From: Roseateles_C aquae
GTDB lineage: Bacteria; Pseudomonadota; Gammaproteobacteria; Burkholderiales; Burkholderiaceae_C
Length of the DNA: 64,000 bases
Direction of reading: 5' to 3'
Assembly: GCF_032337115.1 (NCBI RefSeq)
Contig: NZ_JAVXZY010000014.1
Span: 62,001 to 126,000, forward strand
How positions within the stretch are numbered: position 1 is the stretch's first letter; each line of letters begins with the position of its first letter. Below are positions 55,775 through 64,000 of the stretch, piece after piece. The notes beneath the pieces were generated by a model. It worked only from the letters and a program-made list of their open reading frames with translations, did not search any database and had not been told where the DNA came from. A program made the translations under genes and the position numbers.

Positions 55775-57381
55775 GCGCCGGCTCCTTCGCTGGCGCTTTC
55801 ATCGGCCGCCTCGTCGGTCAGCAGCAACTCGTCCAGGTCCAGGTCGGGGTCTTCGCCCAAGGCTTCCACCAGGGCGCGCAGTTCGGTGAGCGCGGCGTTC
55901 ATCTCGCGCATAGCCAGGCGGGCCAGCAGGGCGGGATCTTCGCGTTGTTGCTCGGCGCTGGCGGCGCTGTCGTCCTTGAGCCAGGCGAGGTCGAGGTTGT
56001 CGCCACGCCCGGCGATCTGCTGGCGTGAAAAACAGCGCCAGCGGCCGGTCTCGCCGGTGTCCACACGTTGGGCCAGGGCGGCGGGGCCGCCTTTGGGGTC
56101 GGGGCCGAAGACGTCTTCGAACTTGTCGCGTGGCACATCAGCCGGGGCATCGGCGGCGGTGCGGAAGTAGTCGCGGGTGAAGGGGGTGCGCTTGCCGAAC
56201 TGCGGCATATTGGCGCGCATGTCGTAGACCCAGACCTCTTGGGTGTTGCCCTTGTCGGTCTTCTCACCTTTGGTGAAGAAGAGCACATTGGTCTTCACGC
56301 CCTGGGCGTAGAAGATGCCGGTGGGCAGGCGCAGGATGGTGTGCAGATTGCACTTGTCCATCAGGTCGCGGCGCACGCTGGTGCCGACATTGCTTTCGAA
56401 CAGCACGTTGTCGGGCAGCACCACGGCGGCGCGGCCGCCGGGCGCGAGGTTGCGGTAGATGTGCTGCAGAAAGGCGAACTGCTTGTTGCTGGTTTCGTAA
56501 GTGAGGTCTTTGCGGGTGGGCAGCCCGCCGCCCTTCTTGGTGCCGAAGGGTGGGTTGGACAGGATGAGCGTGGCGGCGCGCAGCTGGGTGCCTTCTTCGC
56601 CCAGGGTGTCGCCATAGCTCACGCCGCCTTCGATGCCATGCAGCAGCATGTTCATCAGCGCCAGGCGGTGGGTGTCTTGCACCAGCTCCATGCCGTAGAA
56701 GGTGCTGTGGCGGTAACGGCGCTGGTCTTCCTCGGGCAGGCTGTCGAAATCGTTGTGGGCACGCAGGTAGTTGTTGGCGGCGATCAGGAAGCCGCAGGTG
56801 CCGGCTGCAGGGTCCTGAATGACATCGCCGAGTTGCGGCTGCATCACCGTGACGATGCTGTCGATCAGATGGCGGGGCGTGAAGTACTGGCCCGCACCGC
56901 TCTTCTTTTCGGTGGCATTGCGCTCAAGCAGGTCTTCGTACAGATCGCCCAGATCGTCGCGCTGCACGCTGTACCAATCGAGCGCATCGATGTCGGTGAC
57001 GAGCTTGCTCAGCGTCGCGGGCTTGGTGATGAAGGTGTTGGCGTTGGCGTAGATCTGCTGCACCGCGCCGCGGCCGTGGAGGCCGTAGTCCAGCAGCATT
57101 TCCTTGTACAGGTCCAGCCGGTCGGGGGCGGAGGCGGACTTGAGGTCATCCCACCGGGTGCCGGCCATCTGAGCCTTGGGGCCGGTTTTCTTCTTCGGGT
57201 CTTCGGGTTTCCAGACCTGGAGCCGCTCCTCCTGGCCGGTCTCCTTCATCATCTTCAGGAAGAGCAGGTAGGTGAGCTCGCTCAGGTATTGGTGGTAGGT
57301 GACGCCGTCGTCACGCAGCACATGGCACAGCGACCAGAGCTTGGCGCCGATGTCATGCGCGATTTGGGGGGAGTGAGCCAT
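55771..57381 (-). CDS. hsdM: Type I restriction-modification DNA methyltransferase HsdM
   Basis: 536 residues. N-terminal HsdM helical domain IAHDIGAKLWSLCHVLRDDG, then KKSGAGQYFTPRHLIDSIVT, SAM-binding motif I DPAAGTCGFLIAANNYLRAH near residue 189, and catalytic NPPF in LILSNPPFGTKKGGGLPTRK near 275, diagnostic for N6-adenine methylation. PFTRDYFRTAAD and the tail (LRALVEALGEDPDLDLDELL) end it. It methylates host sites with HsdS. Starts 15 bases after hsdR. Confidence 0.95.
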   Translation of the reverse strand: MAHSPQIAHDIGAKLWSLCHVLRDDGVTYHQYLSELTYLLFLKMMKETGQEERLQVWKPEDPKKKTGPKAQMAGTRWDDLKSASAPDRLDLYKEMLLDYGLHGRGAVQQIYANANTFITKPATLSKLVTDIDALDWYSVQRDDLGDLYEDLLERNATEKKSGAGQYFTPRHLIDSIVTVMQPQLGDVIQDPAAGTCGFLIAANNYLRAHNDFDSLPEEDQRRYRHSTFYGMELVQDTHRLALMNMLLHGIEGGVSYGDTLGEEGTQLRAATLILSNPPFGTKKGGGLPTRKDLTYETSNKQFAFLQHIYRNLAPGGRAAVVLPDNVLFESNVGTSVRRDLMDKCNLHTILRLPTGIFYAQGVKTNVLFFTKGEKTDKGNTQEVWVYDMRANMPQFGKRTPFTRDYFRTAADAPADVPRDKFEDVFGPDPKGGPAALAQRVDTGETGRWRCFSRQQIAGRGDNLDLAWLKDDSAASAEQQREDPALLARLAMREMNAALTELRALVEALGEDPDLDLDELLLTDEAADESASEGAGA

Positions 57382-57396
57382 AGAGGTACTGCGTCG

Positions 57397-60300
57397 TCAG
57401 GCACTGCGGGCCGGCGGGGCCCAGAGTGCATCGTTGAAAGCGTCCAGCACCGGTTGGAGCTGGCCGTTGAAGAGCTTGTCTAGCCGGGAGAAGCCACCGC
57501 CTTCGCGCTTGAAGAGCAGGTCGGGGTCGTCCAGCGCCTCGCGGTCGACCAGCAGATTGGCCTTGGTCTGCGCCGCGATGCGCTTGAGCCAATTGCGCTG
57601 CGGTTCGGTCCAGGGCTTGCCGGTGGGCGGATTCGCCAGCAGCGCCTGCAGGGCGTGGTCCACTCGCTCGTTGTAGGGCAGCAGCGCGTCGCCCACGGCG
57701 GCCTGGCGAATGTAGCCGACGATGCGGGCGGCAATGTCCTGATTGCTCATCTCGCGCCAGGCGGCCGCCAGCTGCGTTTCGCTGAAGCCCGCCACGTCGA
57801 GGGCGAGCATCAGCTCACGCAGCTGTTTGCGGGTCAGGTCGCGCGGCTTGGTGATCACGGCCATCAGCGCAGGGAGTTCGTTGCTGTGGCTGGTGATGTA
57901 GGCCTTGAATTCGTCCAGATAGGCCTGCGGCTTCTTGCCTTTGCCGTAGCCTCGCTCCGCGCGCACAAAAGCATCGGGGTGCTCTGAGACATACAGCGGC
58001 CGGCTCTGCCCCGCTGATTTGCGATCAAGCAGTTCACCCAGGCCTGGCCGCTGCGTGAACCAGGAGGCGACGTCGGCCAGCGTCAAGGTCTTCAATTGCT
58101 TGATAAAGGCCTCGGGGCTCATGCCGGCCTTGGTCTCGAAGTCCTGCACATCCTTGCTCTTGAGGTGGCGCTTCTTGACCTGCAGCTTGGCGAGAAACTG
58201 GTCGCGTACCAAGGCCCGGGCGGCATCGGTCGGGGCGCTCAGAAGCTCAGCTTCCAGCTGCGAAAAGCTGATCTTCGGGTTGACGACCACGGGCTTCATG
58301 TCCGTCATGTCGCCCACCGCTTCGAAGGCGCGCACGGCGTCGAACACGCGGAAGCTGTCTTTGGCCTCACCATCAAACGAACACAGGCGCGTGGCTCGGC
58401 CCAACATTTGGTCAAACAGAATGCGGCTGTTGACCTGGCGCAGAAAGACCAGATTGCAGATTTCTGGCACGTCGACACCGGTGGTGAGCAGATCCACGGT
58501 GACCGCCACATTGGGGAGGCGCTCGTTCTTGAAGCGGCGGATCAGCTCAAGGGGCTTGTCGGCATCGCCCGTGATCTTGATGACGGCATCGTCTTCCACG
58601 CTGCCGTACTGGGCTTCGAAGCAGTCTTTCAGCACCTCGACCACCATGTCCGCATGCTCTTTGCTGACGCAGTAAATCAGCGTCTTTCGCTTGCTGCCGG
58701 GGTCGATCTCCTGTGCCAGATAGCTGCATACGGCGGCATTGAAGGGGCGTGTGATGACGTCCCGGTTGAATGCCTTGATCGTCAGCTTGATCTCGTCGGG
58801 CGCCTTGAACAGCTCGATCTGGCTGCGCTCGGCATTAAAGACTTTGACCTCTTCACCCAGCTTCCAGGTGATGCCGGCCTCGCTGCGTTCGGTGTGAATC
58901 TGGATGGGCGGCTCGTAATCGACCAGGAAACCGTCGATCACCGCCTCGCGATAGCTGTAGTTGAAGACGGGCGGGCCGAAGATCTCGGTGGTGTGCAAGG
59001 CTGGCGTGGCCGTCAGGCCGATCTTGACGGCATCAAAGTAGTCCAGCACGCGGCGGTACTTGGAGACGTAGTCGTCAAAGTCCCGGAAGCTCAGCTCCGT
59101 GTCGGACATCTCGCGGTCCAGCGTGTAGCCGCGATGGCATTCGTCAATGACGATGCAGTCGTACTGGTCCACCGTTGGCGGCGCGACGCCATCGGCCGGG
59201 AAGAGCACGCGGCGCATCATGCCCTGCACGGTTGCGATATGCACGGCCGTATCGGCATCAGGCGTCTTTGCGTCCAGCTCTTTGATCCCAAAGGTGTCGG
59301 CAAAGGTACGCTGCAGCTCCATGCGCGTGTCTTTGAAGGCATTGGCTGCTTGCTCGCCCAAGGCAGAACGATCCACCAGAAAGAGAATGCGCCGGAAGCG
59401 TTGTGCTTTGAGCAGGCGGTAGATCAGCGCAATGCAGGTTTTTGTCTTGCCCGTTCCGGTTGCCATGGCCAGCAGCAGCTCACGCCGACCCTCCTCGATA
59501 CAGGCTTCCGCCCTTTGGATGGCCGACGACTGGTAGTGCCGCAAGGGGAAGCCGTAGTCGAACGGCATGCTGCGCAAGTCTTCGTGCGCGCGATCCTCGT
59601 TGGCTTCCAGCAGCGCGCGCAAACCTTCGGGCCGGTACCAGCCATCAAGTGCTGTGCTGCGGTTCTCAGGCCGGCGCAGGTCACAAAACCAGATGCCGCT
59701 CTTGGTCGCGAGCTGACGCAGATACGGCCGGCCATTGGTCGCGAAAACGAAAGGGATTCGAAACTCTGCATCTGTTCCCCAGTTTTGGGCGTGTAGCTGG
59801 GTTTCGGCGCTGGGCGAAAAATGGCGGCTGTAGCGTTTGCTTTGCTGCAGGGCGCCGGATACGTCTTTCTTCTCGCGCTTGGCCTCGACAACGGCGAGTG
59901 GGGTGAGCCCTTGGAAGAGTACGTAATCGGCGAAGTAGCCATCGCAGGGCCACTCGGCAATGGCGAGGTTGCGTCCGCGTTGTGGGCGCACACCTTGGCG
60001 GAAAGAGAGCTTGCTGGTGTCAACCTCCCAGCCGGCCTGTCGAAGCTGCTCGTCAATGATTCGACGGGTTTGGGTCTCATCCAGCTCGACGAGATCGGCG
60101 GCCTGGCTGGCGGAGAGCACTACCTTGTTAAATGACTCTCTCGGTTCAGCCTGCGCTTGGGCTTGCAGCGTCGCCAGTCTTTCCGCCAACTGCGCCTTTG
60201 CCTGGTCAGATTCAGTGGCGATTTGCTCCCAGACTGAGCGCTCTTCGCCAATCGCTGAGAGCTGGCTCAATGCGTCCTGGAGTTCCTCTTTGGCTTGCTG

Positions 60301-60801
60301 GTGCAAGGCCTGGTGCTTGGCGACCTCCTCGCGCAGGCTTGCCAGTTCTTTGGTCAATTCTGCCGACTGATCTTCTGGCGGCGTGGGCGGAATGAACGGT
60401 CCCGACCGATAGTCGGCTTGCTTAAAAGTGCGATGGAACCAGAGGCACAGCTGCCAGGCCAGCTTGAGCGTTGTGAGCGCCTGCCCGTGGTTGCCTTCGA
60501 GCGCGTGGTTCGCCGCATTGCCGGTCAAACGAATCTGATCGAGAACCTGTTTGACCTCATTGGGCAGCAGGCCCTCGGCGCGAAGGCGACGAATCAACTC
60601 GTACTGGCTTTCCGCCTGCGTCGAATACAGGCCGCCTCGGGCGGCGAGCGACTGAGCAAGCAGCTCGGCCAACTGCCTGAGTTTCAGCAGGCAGGTATTG
60701 GGGTCTTCCGCGAAATAGCGTTCCGCTAGCGCACCAAGGCGCCAAAGCTGAGCCTCATAGGGCTTCAGCATGTCGAAGTTCGAGCGAATGTTCTGCTGCA
60801 T
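57397..60801 (-). CDS. hsdR: Type I restriction-modification endonuclease/translocase HsdR
   Basis: 1134 residues. An N-terminal DUF4145-like domain (about 25-150; AELLAQSLAARGGLYSTQAE) and coiled coil precede the nuclease domain (LTPLAVVEAKREKKDVSGAL, PD-(D/E)XK near 307) and the SF2 motor with Walker A LLAMATGTGKTKTCIALIYR near 449 and DECH box in CIVIDECHRGYTLDREMSDT near 555, plus LVFLRQVNSRILFDQMLGRA (motif VI). The C-terminus binds HsdM. First gene of the seven-gene train; it starts 107 bases downstream of the gyrB stop. It provides ATP-driven DNA translocation and cutting. Confidence 0.95.
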   Translation of the reverse strand: MQQNIRSNFDMLKPYEAQLWRLGALAERYFAEDPNTCLLKLRQLAELLAQSLAARGGLYSTQAESQYELIRRLRAEGLLPNEVKQVLDQIRLTGNAANHALEGNHGQALTTLKLAWQLCLWFHRTFKQADYRSGPFIPPTPPEDQSAELTKELASLREEVAKHQALHQQAKEELQDALSQLSAIGEERSVWEQIATESDQAKAQLAERLATLQAQAQAEPRESFNKVVLSASQAADLVELDETQTRRIIDEQLRQAGWEVDTSKLSFRQGVRPQRGRNLAIAEWPCDGYFADYVLFQGLTPLAVVEAKREKKDVSGALQQSKRYSRHFSPSAETQLHAQNWGTDAEFRIPFVFATNGRPYLRQLATKSGIWFCDLRRPENRSTALDGWYRPEGLRALLEANEDRAHEDLRSMPFDYGFPLRHYQSSAIQRAEACIEEGRRELLLAMATGTGKTKTCIALIYRLLKAQRFRRILFLVDRSALGEQAANAFKDTRMELQRTFADTFGIKELDAKTPDADTAVHIATVQGMMRRVLFPADGVAPPTVDQYDCIVIDECHRGYTLDREMSDTELSFRDFDDYVSKYRRVLDYFDAVKIGLTATPALHTTEIFGPPVFNYSYREAVIDGFLVDYEPPIQIHTERSEAGITWKLGEEVKVFNAERSQIELFKAPDEIKLTIKAFNRDVITRPFNAAVCSYLAQEIDPGSKRKTLIYCVSKEHADMVVEVLKDCFEAQYGSVEDDAVIKITGDADKPLELIRRFKNERLPNVAVTVDLLTTGVDVPEICNLVFLRQVNSRILFDQMLGRATRLCSFDGEAKDSFRVFDAVRAFEAVGDMTDMKPVVVNPKISFSQLEAELLSAPTDAARALVRDQFLAKLQVKKRHLKSKDVQDFETKAGMSPEAFIKQLKTLTLADVASWFTQRPGLGELLDRKSAGQSRPLYVSEHPDAFVRAERGYGKGKKPQAYLDEFKAYITSHSNELPALMAVITKPRDLTRKQLRELMLALDVAGFSETQLAAAWREMSNQDIAARIVGYIRQAAVGDALLPYNERVDHALQALLANPPTGKPWTEPQRNWLKRIAAQTKANLLVDREALDDPDLLFKREGGGFSRLDKLFNGQLQPVLDAFNDALWAPPARSA

Positions 60802-60878
60802 TCCTGACCTCGTCCTGGCTATCTGACCGCTTCAATGCCTCCCAGCTAAGCGATCCATAGCAATTGCGACATTGCTGT

Positions 60879-60898
60879 GGCCCCGTTCAAGCGGGGCC
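60879..60898. terminator. Hairpin downstream of gyrB
   Basis: GGCCCCG and CGGGGCC pair across a TTCAAG loop, 11-30 bases after the gyrB stop codon at 60909 and before hsdR (60801). No U tract follows on the minus strand, so it may be a weak terminator or a processing signal. Readthrough from gyrB into hsdR is not excluded. Confidence 0.5.
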
Positions 60899-60908
60899 GG
60901 CGCGTAAC

Positions 60909-63476
<2,568 letters not shown>

Positions 63477-63527
63477 CGCAAACTCTCTCAAGGCCGCGGC
63501 GCGGCCGGTACAACTCTCAAACTAGAA

Positions 63528-63544
63528 CCCCCGCTTGGCGGGGG
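63528..63544 (-). terminator. GC hairpin in the dnaN-gyrB leader
   Basis: CCCCCGC and GCGGGGG pair with a three-base loop, and on the minus strand the stem is followed by TTCTAGTTT, a short T-containing run. Located 52 bases before the gyrB start. It may act as a terminator/attenuator or 5' leader structure. Confidence 0.45.
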
Positions 63545-63571
63545 CAGGGGGTGCGAAACATTCACCGCACA

Positions 63572-63601
63572 GCGGATCTGAGGCCTCGGCCTCAGATCCG
63601 C
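63572..63601 (-). terminator. Perfect 14-bp hairpin overlapping the dnaN stop codon
   Basis: GCGGATCTGAGGCC and its exact complement are separated by only two bases. One arm includes the last codons and TGA of dnaN (stop at 63592-63594). No U tract follows. It may modulate readthrough into gyrB or mRNA decay. Confidence 0.5.
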
Positions 63602-64000
63602 ATCGGCATCACGACGTACTTGAAGCCGGTCTGTTCGGGGATGGTGATCAGCGCGCTGGAGGCGCTGTCGTTCAGATCGATGCTGACCATGTCCTGGCTC
63701 ATGTTCGACAGCGCATCCATCAGGTAGGTGACGTTGAAGCCGGTCTCGATCAGGTCGCCGCCGTAGTCGATTTCGATTTCTTCCTTGGCCTCTTCCTGCT
63801 CGGCATTGCTGGAGGCAATCGACAGCAGGCCCGGCTCGAAGGACAGGCGCACCGCCTTGAACTTCTCGCTGGTCAGGATGGCGGCACGCTGCAAGCTGGC
63901 CAGCAGCGGCGCGCGGCCCAGCGTGACGCGGAACTTGTGGTTCTTGGGGATGACGCGGTTGTAGTCAGGGAACTTGCCCTCGACCAGCTTGGTGACGAAC
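63592..64000 (-). CDS. dnaN: DNA polymerase III sliding clamp, C-terminal part (partial)
   Basis: 135 residues run off the right edge. The visible part (KLVEGKFPDYNRVIPKNHKF, LLASLQRAAILTSEKFKAVR, VTYLMDALSNMSQDMVSIDL, GFKYVVMPMRI) matches the third beta-clamp domain; the Y-V-V-M-P-M-R-I ending is almost universal. It dimerises to form the DNA clamp for Pol III. Adjacent to gyrB, as usual. Confidence 0.97.
   Translation of the reverse strand, partial: FVTKLVEGKFPDYNRVIPKNHKFRVTLGRAPLLASLQRAAILTSEKFKAVRLSFEPGLLSIASSNAEQEEAKEEIEIDYGGDLIETGFNVTYLMDALSNMSQDMVSIDLNDSASSALITIPEQTGFKYVVMPMRI

Noticed and set aside
63477..64000. Chromosomal origin or DnaA boxes near dnaN
   Set aside because: No TTATCCACA-type boxes were seen; dnaA and oriC should be beyond the right edge.

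Overview
The window looks like a chromosomal segment of a GC-rich betaproteobacterium of the order Burkholderiales, most plausibly a Roseateles/Pelomonas/Rubrivivax-like member. This is inferred from the very high GC with strong third-position bias, the dnaN-gyrB replication locus at the right end, the gene families present and the many regulatory multidomain proteins. No rRNA, tRNA, CRISPR array, transposase or prophage block was seen. dnaA and oriC must lie to the right of the window; only the 3' part of dnaN is present.

Layout. 1-6.5 kb: housekeeping and accessory genes (two GNAT acetyltransferases, a cation diffusion facilitator, a Sel1/TPR exported protein, a divergent MocR regulator / EamA exporter pair, an M15 peptidase). 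6.7-10.4 kb: an orphan TonB/TolA-like energy transducer with a long Ala/Glu/Arg coiled coil, a small XRE-type protein, hydroxypyruvate isomerase and a matrixin-like exported protease. 10.5-17 kb: a five-PAS GGDEF-EAL protein followed by a Pat-type lysine acetyltransferase. 17-22.8 kb: lipoproteins, MAPEG, YggL, and a phosphonate operon phnC-phnD-phnE-HD oxygenase. 22.8-28.1 kb: a hybrid histidine kinase translationally coupled to an HD-GYP response regulator. 28.3-40.3 kb: two orphan solute-binding proteins, a korC-korA-korB-type 2-oxoacid:ferredoxin/NADP oxidoreductase operon, an M13 peptidase, a serine hydrolase and an Lrp regulator. 40.2-46.9 kb: a radical SAM enzyme with a 136-residue likely substrate protein (candidate tyramine-excising splicease pair), a divergent small exported two-Cys peptide with a sigma-54-like promoter, a HExxH/Ig/PPC exported protein, an exported protein of unknown function and a membrane AraC-type regulator. 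46.9-49.5 kb: a minimal ethanolamine ammonia-lyase (eutBC).

49.6-60.8 kb is an anti-phage defence island arranged as one minus-strand gene train: hsdR, hsdM, a YhcG/DUF1016 PD-(D/E)XK nuclease, hsdS, a Septu pair (ptuA ATPase and ptuB HNH nuclease) and a NucS-like/DUF5655 nuclease. Junctions overlap or are separated by at most 15 bases, so type I restriction-modification, Septu and two extra nucleases are probably co-expressed. The island sits directly downstream of gyrB. gyrB and dnaN, both on the minus strand, end the window.

The most interesting items are: the composite restriction/Septu/nuclease operon; the radical SAM plus X-Tyr-Gly substrate pair; a sigma-54-like promoter with repeated half-sites in front of a 64-residue exported peptide; a 16-base dispersed motif (GGGGTCAGGTCTTGCC) present five times with at most one mismatch; and the korCAB operon in an otherwise aerobic-looking context. 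Boundaries come from reading frames, start codons and Shine-Dalgarno matches; family names come from motif recognition, without database searches.
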